64,000 bases of DNA from Dactylis glomerata (lineage: Eukaryota; Streptophyta; Magnoliopsida; Poales; Poaceae): positions 8,940,383 through 9,004,382 of the forward strand of contig QXEO01000548.1 in NCBI GenBank assembly GCA_007115705.1. The letters are read 5' to 3'. Position numbers and translations under genes: made by a program. Within the stretch, counting starts at the first letter, position 1. Each line of letters begins with the position of its first letter. Below, piece by piece: positions 41,002 through 50,411 of the stretch. Below the pieces are notes generated by a model that did not search any database, was not told the DNA's origin, and worked only from the letters and a program-made list of their open reading frames with translations.

Positions 41002-43264
41002 TCAAGCCACACTCCTTGAATCGATGATATTTAGCTCATTCCTCAAATATCCAAATCTTGCTTCATCAAGAGGCTTCGTGAATATATCGGCAAGTTGATC
41101 CTTGGTGCTAACATAAGCAAGCTCAATATCACCACGGGCAACATGATCTCTAATGAAATGATTCCGGGTCTCAATATGCTTGGTTCTTGAATGTTGCACC
41201 GGATTATAGGCGATCTTGATAGCACTTTCATTGTCACATAAAAGAGGCACTTTGTCACAATTGACACCGTATTCCTTCAAAGTTTGCCTCATCCATAACA
41301 ATTGAGTGCATCCACTTGCGGCGGTAATGTATTCGGCTTCGGCGGTGGAGAGAGATATACAATTTTGCTTCTTAGAAGACCAACACACCAAAGACCTACC
41401 AAGAAATTGGCAAGCTCCGGAGGTTGATTTCCTATCATCCTTGTCACCGGCCCAATCCGAATCCGTGAAGCCACAAAGAGAGAAATCCGAGCCTTTGGGA
41501 TACCAAAGCCCATAAGTTGGGGTATGAACCAAATATCGAAAGATTCTCTTAACCGCCATAAGGTGGCTTTCTTTAGGAGCGGCTTGATATCTTGCACACA
41601 CACCTACACTCAACACAATATCGGGTCTAGATGCGCAAAGGTAAAGCAAAGAGCCGATCATAGAACGGTATACCTTTTGATCCACATCTTTACCATTGGG
41701 ATCAAGTTCAAGATGACATTTTGTGGCCATTGGTGTGGCGGCCCCGTTTAGTTCCTTCATCTTGAACCTCTTGAGCATGTCTTGGACATATTTTTCTTGA
41801 TTAATGAAAGTCCCTTCTTTCAATTGCTTGATTTCAAAACCAAGAAAGAACTTCATTTCGCCCATCATAGACATCTCGAACCTATCGGTCATAAGCTTTG
41901 CAAATTCATCATTAAAAGCTTTGTTAGTCGAGCCAAAGATAATATCATCAACATATAGTTGGCCTACGAAAAGCTCCCCATTGACCCTCTTAGTAAAAAG
42001 AGTGGGATCGATTTGCCCAACTTCAAACCCACGGTCTAACAACAACTCCCTAAGGTGCTCGTACCACGCACGTGGGGCTTGTTTAAGGCTATAGAGTGCC
42101 TTATGGAGTTTGTAGACATGGTTCGGGAAGTTGAGATCCTCAAACCCCGGGGGTTGCTTAACATACACTTCCTCTTTCAATGGACCATTAAGAAAGGCAC
42201 TCTTAACATCCATTTGTTGCAACTTAAAGTTATGATGAGTGGCATATGCAAGAAGGATACGGATGGACTCAAGGCGAGCCACGGGAGCATAGGTTTCTCC
42301 AAAGTCAATTCCTTCAACTTGAGAGAATCCTTGAGCAACCAATCTTGCCTTCTTCCTCACAACAATTCCATGCTCATCTTGCTTGTTCTTGAAAATCCAC
42401 TTTGTGCCAATCACATTCCGGCACTCCTTTGGCTTCTCCACTAACACCCAAACATTATTGCGCTTGAAGTTGTTGAGTTCTTCATGCATAGCATCCAACC
42501 AATCCGGATCTTCAAGGGCTTCAAATACTTTCTTGGGTTCAACCATGGAGATATAAGCATGATGAGTGCTAAATTGTGCCAATTGACGCCGGGTTGACAC
42601 TTTGCTCCTTAGATCTCCAATAACCCTCTCAAGGGTATGACCTTTAAGTTCCAAGTCCCTTTCAATTCTCTTCTTGCGACGGGCTTCGATCTCCTCATTA
42701 GACCTTGGAGGGATCACTTGATCATCTTGATCATTTGGGTCCCCGTCTTGACCATCAACTTGACCTTGATCATCAATATCTTCATGAGTAGGTTGATCTT
42801 GGTCTTGTGGAGAATTGGGGGCGGTTGAGATAAACGGAGAGGATGGTGGTGCCCCTTGTTCTTCATGAAGGTCCTTGTCTTGTTCTTCGGTTTGTGCATT
42901 AGTTGCTTCCTTGGGAGAGGCTTGTTGAGCTTGTGAAGATGAAGGCTCCACTTGAGTAGAGCATAGTCCTTCTCGGTCCGCCACAAGGTGTCCCTCAATG
43001 GGGCGGAAAAATCCCACGCCCATTCTTCCTATGGCTTCTCGAGGTATTTCATCATCTACATCACAAGAAACAACATCTTGCCCCCCTTGGGAGCTGTCAT
43101 TCTCTTCGAATACCACACTACAAGATTCCTCAACACGTCCGGTGGACTTGTTGAAGACTCTATAAGTGTGGGATTCGGCACCGTAACCAACAAAAATACC
43201 TTCTATTGCTTTCGGATCAAATTTACCTAAACGAACTCCTTTTCTTTGAAAGAAACACTTACAC
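41002..43264 (-). CDS. pol: Copia reverse transcriptase-RNase H (pol, second part)
   Basis: It begins with the end of the integrase region, continues through a Gln/Asp-rich linker, then the Ty1/Copia reverse transcriptase. RT segments are RNVIGTKWIFKNKQDEHG, ARLVAQGFSQVEGIDFGETY, LQQMDVKSAFLNG, YVDDIIFG (catalytic Asp pair at about 41941-41955) and the RNase H segment SLSTAEAEYITAASGCTQLL. The first Met in the open frame is at 43116, but homology starts at the frameshift near 43262, so this is the continuation of pol. It copies element RNA to DNA in virus-like particles. The second part is intact to its stop. Confidence 0.93.
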
Positions 43265-44381
43265 CGAAAACCCGGTAGTAGGAGATGTTGGGCTTGCTTC
43301 CGGTGAGTATTTCATATGGAGTCTTGTTTAGGCCTTTGCGGAGGAAGAGCCGGTTTGACGAGTGACAAGCCGTAGAGATAGCTTCGGCCCAAAAGTTGTA
43401 TGGAGACTTAAACTCCGCCAACATGGACCTAGCCATATCCATAAGAGTCCGGTTCTTCCTTTCGGCTACACCATTTTGTTGAGGGGTGTATGCAGCGGAA
43501 TATTGATGACGTATCCCCTCATCACTGAGAAACCCATTCAAAGTGTAGTTCTTGAATTCCGAGCCATTGTCACTTCTAATTGCCAAAATAGTTTGCCCAT
43601 GTTGACATTCAACTTCCTTGGCAAAGTCGATGACGGTTTGTTGAGTCTCACTCTTATGCTTGAAGAAGTAGACCCAAGTATATCTTGAATAGTCATCAAC
43701 AATGACCAAACAATATTTCTTCCCACCAAGACTTGCATGAGATGGAGGACCAAAAAGATCCACATGAAGGAGCTCCAAGATCCTCTTGGAAGAAATGATA
43801 GTCTTGCTTGGGTGGGGAGAATCATGCATTTTTCCTAGAACGCAGGCCCTGCAAGCACGATCTTTGGCAAAAGAAACATTCTCTTTTAGTCCGAGTATGT
43901 GGCCACCCTTGTGAAGGCTTTGCAAAGTTCTCATATTGACATGGGCTAGTCGGCGATGCCAAAGCCAACCCACATCGGCCTTTCCAAATAAACACATTGC
44001 ACTTGTAGTGGTTTTCCCCGAGAAGTCCACCACATACAAGTTGTTTTCAATGTGTCCAACGAAAGCGACCTTTAGAGACTTGCTCCACAAGAGTACCACA
44101 ATTTCATTATCAATGAAGACGGCAAAGCCCATCTTACCAAGTGCACGAACTGAAAGTAAATTGTAACCTAGGGTCTCAACGAGCATGACGTCCACAAGGG
44201 AAATATCCGGTGCGACCACCACTTTGCCAAGACCCAATACCTCGGATTGTGACATGTCTCCATAAGTGACGGTTATGTGGTTGTCATTTGGTCTCATCTC
44301 CGTCATAATCTCCTTGCTTCCGGTCATATGACTTATGCATCCACTATCAATCACCCATTTTGATCCACCGGAAGCATAGTC
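43227..44381 (-). CDS. pol: Copia protease-integrase (pol, first part), ends at a frameshift
   Basis: After an in-frame TAG (44382-44384) the frame encodes the protease active site WVIDSGCISHMTG. The pre-integrase zinc-binding region follows (LWHRRLAHVN with CRACVLGKMH). The integrase core has LHVDLFGP, IRSDNGSEF and the Glu in QQNGVAERKN. Near 43262 one base appears lost (GGTGTAAG where the family pattern needs one more base). The frame then ends at 43227 with FKEKEFV, and the true continuation is in the next frame. The pol frame is +1 relative to gag, so expression of pol needs frameshifting or another mechanism. Confidence 0.88.
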   Translation of the reverse strand, partial: DYASGGSKWVIDSGCISHMTGSKEIMTEMRPNDNHITVTYGDMSQSEVLGLGKVVVAPDISLVDVMLVETLGYNLLSVRALGKMGFAVFIDNEIVVLLWSKSLKVAFVGHIENNLYVVDFSGKTTTSAMCLFGKADVGWLWHRRLAHVNMRTLQSLHKGGHILGLKENVSFAKDRACRACVLGKMHDSPHPSKTIISSKRILELLHVDLFGPPSHASLGGKKYCLVIVDDYSRYTWVYFFKHKSETQQTVIDFAKEVECQHGQTILAIRSDNGSEFKNYTLNGFLSDEGIRHQYSAAYTPQQNGVAERKNRTLMDMARSMLAEFKSPYNFWAEAISTACHSSNRLFLRKGLNKTPYEILTGSKPNISYYRVFGVSVSFKEKEFV

Positions 44382-44391
44382 CTACAAGAGA

Positions 44392-46863
44392 TCATTGCTT
44401 GGTTTTAGGTCCCCATTTTTCAATGGGTCCTCTTTTGTTAGCAACAAGGGTCTTTGGAACCCAAATAGACCAAGCAACATAACCATCATTTGGACCAACA
44501 TATTTTGCATAAACATCATCATAATAATCACAAAATAACACATAGTGAGGGTTAGCAATTCCCGCATGATCATCATGAGTGGCTTTGCCACCCACAATAG
44601 GATCCTTCTTTGCTTGTGCGGGCTTGGCCTTCTTCTTCTTCTTGTTCTTCTTCTTCTTCTTTGAGACATAGCCAATCCCCGTTTTATCACCAAATGCCTT
44701 TTGCTTACTCAAAAGGTCATTCAAGTTTTTCTCACCTATGGGAATGGAGGACTTGGCAAGCTCATCTTTCAACCTAGCATTTTCTTCAATAACATTTGCA
44801 TGATCACAAGTAGAAGTAGAAGAACTAGGCACATTATTCTTAGTCAATTGAATTTGAAGTTGTTCATGTGACTTGGTAAGGATAGAGTGTTCACTTTTCA
44901 AGGCCTTGTGAGCCTTGTCAAGATCTTCTAAATCCTTAACAAGTATATCATGACCAACACCAAATTCAACCTTTTCCTTTTTAAGCATTTTTACTTTAGC
45001 ACGAGCATGATCTCGCTCTTTAATGAGTTTGGAAACAACTTCATTATTAGATTCCTCAATGGAATCGAGCTTCTCTTCAAGAGTTGCTCGTTCCTCTTGC
45101 TCTTCTTCAAGAGACTCGGTTAGTGAGGCAATATCTTGAGCATATTCTTTTTCAAGCCTCATTTGTTCATCTAGTTTTTCAAGAGTTTTACCATATTGGC
45201 TCAATAGACGTTCAAAGTGAAGCTTGTGAACACCATCTATACTAGACACATAATCATCAAAAGCAACAATTTCTTCCTTTACTCTAAGACTAGCAAGATC
45301 ATTCAAGGAAGCATCATTTGTCTTAGAGGAAGAGAAAGATGTGGGTGATACCTCGGAAGACTTGGCCATAAGGCACTTGACGTTCTTGAGAAGAGAGTCC
45401 TCATTGGGGGATTCAAAGAGTGATGTGGAGGAAGTGGAGGTGGTTGCCATTGCGGCCATCTCACTAGTTGTGGTTTCTTCTTCATCACTCTCACTTGCGG
45501 AGTACTCTTCTTGAGTCAAGAACACAAACTTTGGTTGTTTCTTCTTTGGTCCACCCTTCTTCACGAATGGCTTCTTGGATGGTGACTTGGTCTTGCTTTT
45601 GAAGATGAGCTTTCCACCATGGTCTTCTCTCTTCTCATAAGGGCACTCGGCAACAAAGTGAAATCTATCATTGCAATTGTAGCAAGTCCTCACCCTTTGA
45701 CCATTGTTGTCATTCCTTTGATAGCCACTTGACTTGCTTCTTCTTTGATTGTCTTCTTTAGCCTTGTGAGGATCAACCCAAAAGGTTTTTCCATAGAAGG
45801 CCATGTGCTCATTGTACTCATGTCTTATGTCCTCGGGACACATCTCTAGCCTTGCTTCAATGCTTGTTTGAAGAGGAACCTCTTTCTCAAGCACACTAGC
45901 CTTTAATGCAAGATTGGAGCTTCTTTGCATTCCAATGGCACGAGCACGAGCATCTTCCGCATTTTGTGCGGAAACCTTGTAGGCTTGAATCTCTTGCATC
46001 ACTTGATTGGAGGTCATCTCATTGAAGTTGTGCTTTCCTTGAACACTCTTCACATCCGCGGGCTCATATGGAGTGAGGGCAAGAATGTACTTCATCTTGA
46101 TCCACTCATCATCAATATGGTGAGCACCGAGGTTCTTGAAGGTGGTAGCAATAGCCTTGAGTCTTCTATACATCTCTTGATGATCCTCACCATCCATCAT
46201 GAAGAAACCCTCCGCTTGATTTGAGAAGGCAATATATCTTGTTTTCTTCATGCTCTCATTGCCAACAAAGACGTCGGAGAGTCCTTGCCAAGCTTCTTTG
46301 GCGGTGGTGAAATGTTGGATGTGAGGCAAGTCCTTGGACCCAACGGCGACTTGAATCATGTGGAGAGCGGTAGCATTGAGTTGACTATCGACCGTCTCTC
46401 TTCTTGTCATGTTGTGTGGATCCACGGCCTTGAAACCTTCCTCAACGATCCTCCAAAGCTCGATGCAAGAACTGCGCATATGAGAGATCATTTGATATTG
46501 CCATTGACCAAAGTTTAATGCATCAAGCTTAGGTGGATCTCCTCTATGGTTAATATGAGGATGAGGAACCGGCGGGTCGGGTGAATACCAATGAGGGAAT
46601 TCACCTTTCCCGTCGCCCTTGGTGGAAGACTTAGCATCGCCATTTTTATCGGTACCCTCCACATCAACCACCACATTCTCCACTTGTGGAGTAGCGGGTT
46701 TTTCCGGAGGTGGAGGAGCATTAGCAGTTTTAGCTTGCATGAGTTGCGCTATCATTTCACGCAACTCGTTTATTTGAGATGTCATGGAAGTCATGGATGA
46801 TTCCAAAGATTTGAACTCACCCATGGAAACTTGACCCGAGCCCTCACTCGGAGAGGTGTCCAT
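44392..46863 (-). CDS. gag: Copia gag polyprotein of M2 (823 aa)
   Basis: It starts MDTSPSEGSGQVSMGEF soon after the PBS. It contains a gag-polypeptide (UBN2-like) domain at about residues 100-330 (DALNFGQWQYQMISHMRSS, KEAWQGLSDVFVGNESM). A CCHC zinc knuckle, CYNCNDRFHFVAEC, is at about residues 394-407. A long charged coiled-coil region lies at about 560-720 (EKEYAQDIASLTESLEEEQ), and the tail is Lys-rich. The long coiled-coil C-terminus is typical of SIRE/Maximus gag. Its stop TGA (44392-44394) lies a few codons before the protease. The gene is intact. The corresponding M1 gag lacks the coiled-coil part. Confidence 0.93.
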   Translation of the reverse strand: MDTSPSEGSGQVSMGEFKSLESSMTSMTSQINELREMIAQLMQAKTANAPPPPEKPATPQVENVVVDVEGTDKNGDAKSSTKGDGKGEFPHWYSPDPPVPHPHINHRGDPPKLDALNFGQWQYQMISHMRSSCIELWRIVEEGFKAVDPHNMTRRETVDSQLNATALHMIQVAVGSKDLPHIQHFTTAKEAWQGLSDVFVGNESMKKTRYIAFSNQAEGFFMMDGEDHQEMYRRLKAIATTFKNLGAHHIDDEWIKMKYILALTPYEPADVKSVQGKHNFNEMTSNQVMQEIQAYKVSAQNAEDARARAIGMQRSSNLALKASVLEKEVPLQTSIEARLEMCPEDIRHEYNEHMAFYGKTFWVDPHKAKEDNQRRSKSSGYQRNDNNGQRVRTCYNCNDRFHFVAECPYEKREDHGGKLIFKSKTKSPSKKPFVKKGGPKKKQPKFVFLTQEEYSASESDEEETTTSEMAAMATTSTSSTSLFESPNEDSLLKNVKCLMAKSSEVSPTSFSSSKTNDASLNDLASLRVKEEIVAFDDYVSSIDGVHKLHFERLLSQYGKTLEKLDEQMRLEKEYAQDIASLTESLEEEQEERATLEEKLDSIEESNNEVVSKLIKERDHARAKVKMLKKEKVEFGVGHDILVKDLEDLDKAHKALKSEHSILTKSHEQLQIQLTKNNVPSSSTSTCDHANVIEENARLKDELAKSSIPIGEKNLNDLLSKQKAFGDKTGIGYVSKKKKKNKKKKKAKPAQAKKDPIVGGKATHDDHAGIANPHYVLFCDYYDDVYAKYVGPNDGYVAWSIWVPKTLVANKRGPIEKWGPKTKQ

Positions 46864-46898
46864 ACTCTTAGGCGGTTAAGCCCGAATAAAGAGTCGAG

Positions 46899-46910
46899 GC
46901 TCTGATACCA
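46899..46910 (-). other. Primer binding site (initiator tRNA-Met) of M2
   Basis: The inverted sequence ggctctgatacca gives TGGTATCAGAGCC, 2 bp inside the 5' LTR. It is the Copia standard. Confidence 0.9.
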
Positions 46911-46912
46911 AT

Positions 46913-48129
46913 TGAACGGATCGTATGGGCACCTAGAGGGGGGGTGAATAGGTGCTACTCAAATTTTAATTCTTTTTCAATTTAGGCTTGACACAAAAGG
47001 TAAATTCTCTAGATATGCAACTAAGGTGAATTTACCTATATGTCAACAAGCAAGATACAAGTAGTAAAGGCAATAAAGGATAGAGGTAACCGAGAGTGGA
47101 GCACACGGAGACACGGATGTAATTCCCGTAGTTCCTTCCTTTTTAGGGGAAGTACGTCTACGTTGGAGGGGTGTGGTTGCCACAAAGGCCTAACCAACGC
47201 CACAAAGGCTCACCCTATTCTCCGGTGCAAGCTTCCGCCACAAAGGCCTAGCTCACTTTCCACTAAGGGATTCCTCAAGGCAGAATCGGCCTTTACAAAA
47301 CTTGGGGCACAACTCCACAACTGAATTGGAGGCTCCCAAGCACCACAAAGATCTCAATCAACAAGTATCAAGATTTCAATCACACAAACAAGGTCAAGGG
47401 ACACAAGGGAACTCAAGACCAAAGGGCCCTCAAGCAAATGAGAGGGGAAATCAAATCGCTTCGGTGAGGATGTAGATCAAGGCCTTCTCCTTCGATTCTC
47501 CAAAGATCAAGAGCTTTGGTGGGTTGAGGGAGGAGATCTTGCGAATTTGGTGGCTCAAAATATGGTGTTCTTCTTGCACAGCTCTAGCAGCTTGAGGTGG
47601 AAGAAGGGGAGGGGTATTTATAGCCCCTCCCAAAATGTAGCCGTTGCTGACTTGGAGGGGCGGATTATCCGGCCAAAGTTGGGCCGGATTATCTGGCTGG
47701 CCGGATTATCCGGCCCCTAGCCGGATTATCCGCCCCCCATCTGGGTGACGCCGCGCCAGGTCCTTAGCCGAAATTGGGGTCCTCTCTAGAGGGGCGGATT
47801 ATTCGGCCACTCCTGGCCGGAATATCCGGCCCCCCTATCTGGGTGACGCCGCGATAAGTCCTTAGTCGTTTTGAGCTCTCGCCTGGGGGGGCGGATTATC
47901 CGGCCCCTGGCCGGAATATCCGGCCCCCTATACTGGGTGACGCCGAGCCAGGGACTTAGCCATTTTTCGGCCACTCCCCGAGGGGGCGGATTATCCGGCC
48001 ACCCCTGGCCAGATAATCCGGCCTGGCATTTCTTCATCTGATAATCCTGCACAACTTAGCACACACTTAATATCCCTAATGTTGTTATCTAACACACAAA
48101 ATCTGAGGGAAACAAAGTTTGCACTTTCA
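46913..48129 (-). repeat. 5' LTR of Copia M2
   Basis: It is 1,217 bp and pairs with 36556-37789. An inverted TATAAATA is at 47615-47622. About ten palindrome copies lie upstream in U3 at 47658-48022. Confidence 0.93.
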
Positions 48130-49056
48130 CCGTCTCTGCCGCCGGCCACGACCATGCCACTGAAGAAGGAGACGGTGACGATGAAGAAGCCGTGTATGGT
48201 GGCACCGAAGGTGAAGCCCCCGGCCATGTCCGACGCGGATTGGGCGAAGAAGTTGGCCCGACGCGTGGTCGTCACCGCGGTTCGCAACAAGCACCGCAAC
48301 ATCCAGCGCCAGCAGGACACGGAACTCACCAAGGCCTCGTCTTTCGCGAGTTACGCCGCTGGCCAGGGCGACAGCGGCGGCGAGTGCTTCGTAGCCGAAT
48401 CTGCGCCGCGGCGGCCACGAGTGGCACCAACGGCGGAAGAATGTGTTCACCAAGACTGCCGTCGTCCCGCATGTTGCTGGAATTTGGCGAGAGCCAGATG
48501 TACCCGCGCACATTCGACGGCGGCGTCTTCTCGCTGGTGACAGCACCCCGGCAAGACGGCGTCCATGTCAACCTCAACCTGTCCTACACCGCGTCTGAGT
48601 CGTCAGCCATGCGCCGCATCCCCAACATATTCGTCGACACCTCCTCCGACGCCACCCGCGCCCTGTTAGACAAAATGCCCGGTGCCCATGAGGTGTTCAG
48701 CGAAATGTCCGGCGCCCACATGATGTTCACCGACGAGGAGGGCACGGACATCATGAATGACATGATCGGCGGCGGCCATGTCGGCGCGGGGAGATGCGGA
48801 TGTTGACGCCGGTGAGGATGAAATCGAGGAGACCATTGAGGTCGTGGACACCGACACGGGCAAGTCCCTCGGCAAGAGGAAGCCACGGGGACCGGCGGCC
48901 GGCACCCATCAGTCCAAGTGGAAAAAAATTGGAAGACGGATGCCTTATTGATTCGTGGAAGGCTGTGATTCTTGATCCTATCACCGGCGCCAACCAAACC
49001 CTCGGCAAGTACTACGCAAGGATCTGAGATGAATTCAACGAGCGCCACCACATTGG
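48130..49056 (+). pseudogene. Left half of SANT/NAM-associated ORF1 of Harbinger-2
   Basis: From ATG 48154 it reads MPLKKETVTMKKP, PPAMSDADWAKKLARR and RNKHRNIQRQ. It then shifts frame to MLLEFGESQMYPRTFDGG and SGAHMMFTDEEGTDIMNDMIGG, and shifts again to an acidic stretch, GKRKPRGPAAG, EDGCLIDSWKAVILDP and ITGANQTLGKYYARI. The last is the start of the SANT/Myb-like domain. At least three frame changes and a stop after YYARI are present. It ends at the 5-bp target site attgg (49052-49056), where the Copia M1 LTR begins. The missing right half is at 5965-6575, inverted. Such proteins bind transposon ends and help Harbinger transposase. Confidence 0.75.
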
Positions 49057-50363
49057 TGAAAGAGCATTTCCCGAGTGAATGATATTTTGGTATTTATTGT
49101 CAACACTCAAGTTATTAACCTTGTGTTTAAGTGTGTAGGTTTTATTGGTTAATGCTCGATGGTTATCGTCCCCTCAAAAGTGAAAAGATCAAAGCAACGA
49201 AGACCTAGATTTTCGGTTGTGTAATTTAGGTCTCCGTACTATCAAGAAGGGTTGCTCGATGAAAAGCTGGGGTGAAATCATTTTGGTATGGGGTGAAGTC
49301 ATTTTGGTATAAAATACTCTTTCACCCCTTTGCAATTTGTTGGAGAGAACTCTACAGAAATCTTGCTATTGAAAATTTTCTGGGCAGGGACTCCGGCCCT
49401 CAGAACTGAAGACTTCGATTCTGAGCCGAGCTCTGGCCTCCCAAACTCGATTTTCACCCAAGTGGTGCAAGCCTCTGTAGTCAGACCAGAGTCTCTGAGG
49501 AGACTGGCCGGAAACTCCAGAACTTGTCACGTGCGAGCCAGAGACTCCGGTCCTTACAGGCTGGAGACTCTGGGTGGCGCTAGAGACTCCGGCCCTTACA
49601 GGCCGGAGACTCCAGGGTTAGTCGACCCAACGGCTAGAAATCTGAGAGGGGTATAAATAGTCATCTTCCACCTCCGGTGAAGACTGTGGCTTCCACTCTC
49701 TCTCCTCCATTGTTGCAAAGCTAAAAATCACTAGATCACCCATTCTAACCACTAGAACTTGAAGCCCTTTTGGGATTTGAGGGAGGAGACCTAGATCTAC
49801 ACTTCCACAAAGGCGATTTGATTTCCCCCTTCATTTCACTGAGGGACTTGTTACTCTTGGGTTGTTTGGAACCCTAGCCGGAAGAAGCCGTCCTCCTTGC
49901 TCAATCTTGGTGTGTAAGAGCTTGGTGGGCTTATTGGGGGCCTCCAATTGAGTTGTGGAGCTCGCTCAATACTTTCTGTAAAGGTCTCGTGCCGCCTTCA
50001 AGGGCACCGCTTAGTGGAGCGTAAACTCGCCTTTGTGGCTTGATCACCAGAGAATAGGGTGAGCCTTTGTGGTGTTGGTGGCCTTTGTGGTACCACACCC
50101 TTCCAACGTAGACGTACTTCCCGTAACAAGGAAGGAACTATGGGAATACATCCTCGTGTCTTCGTGTCTCTATTGCGGTTACTTCTATCCTTTACTTGTA
50201 TCATTACTTATCTTGTTATTGCTAGTTTGCTTATCACTTAAGGTAAATTCTCCTAGTAGCACATTTAGAGAATTTACCTTTCTCGTCTAGCCTTAATTTG
50301 AAAAAGAACTAAAAATTGAGTAGCTCTTATTCACCCCCTCTAGTCGCTCATACGATCCTTTCA
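49057..50363 (+). repeat. 5' LTR of Copia M1
   Basis: It is 1,307 bp, TGAAAGAGC...ATCCTTTCA. The TATA box tataaata is at 49652-49659, preceded in U3 (about 49385-49625) by imperfect palindromes around GGAGACTCCGG. It is inverse-aligned with 6576-7900 at moderate divergence, including a short duplication near 49270-49310 that the 3' LTR lacks. Confidence 0.88.
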
Positions 50364-50365
50364 AT

Positions 50366-50376
50366 TGGTATCAGAG
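50366..50376 (+). other. Primer binding site (initiator tRNA-Met) of M1
   Basis: TGGTATCAGAG starts 2 bp after the LTR end, as in M2. Confidence 0.88.
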
Positions 50377-50411
50377 TGTGGTCTCTTATTCAGGCTTAAC
50401 CGCCTAAGAGT

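Larger units (their letters stand above)
36556..48129 (-). mobile_element. Copia M2, full-length SIRE/Maximus-like element with accessory gene
   Basis: On the minus strand: 5' LTR 46913-48129, PBS 46899-46910, gag 44392-46863, protease-integrase 43227-44381, reverse transcriptase-RNase H 41002-43264, accessory gene 38320-40203, polypurine tract 37790-37804, and 3' LTR 36556-37789. The TSD ccgtc is at 36551-36555 and 48130-48134. The LTRs are near-identical (about a dozen differences by eye, plus a poly-C length change near 37387), so the insertion is young. One single-base loss in pol is the only coding lesion seen. It interrupts the Harbinger-2 leader. Confidence 0.95.
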
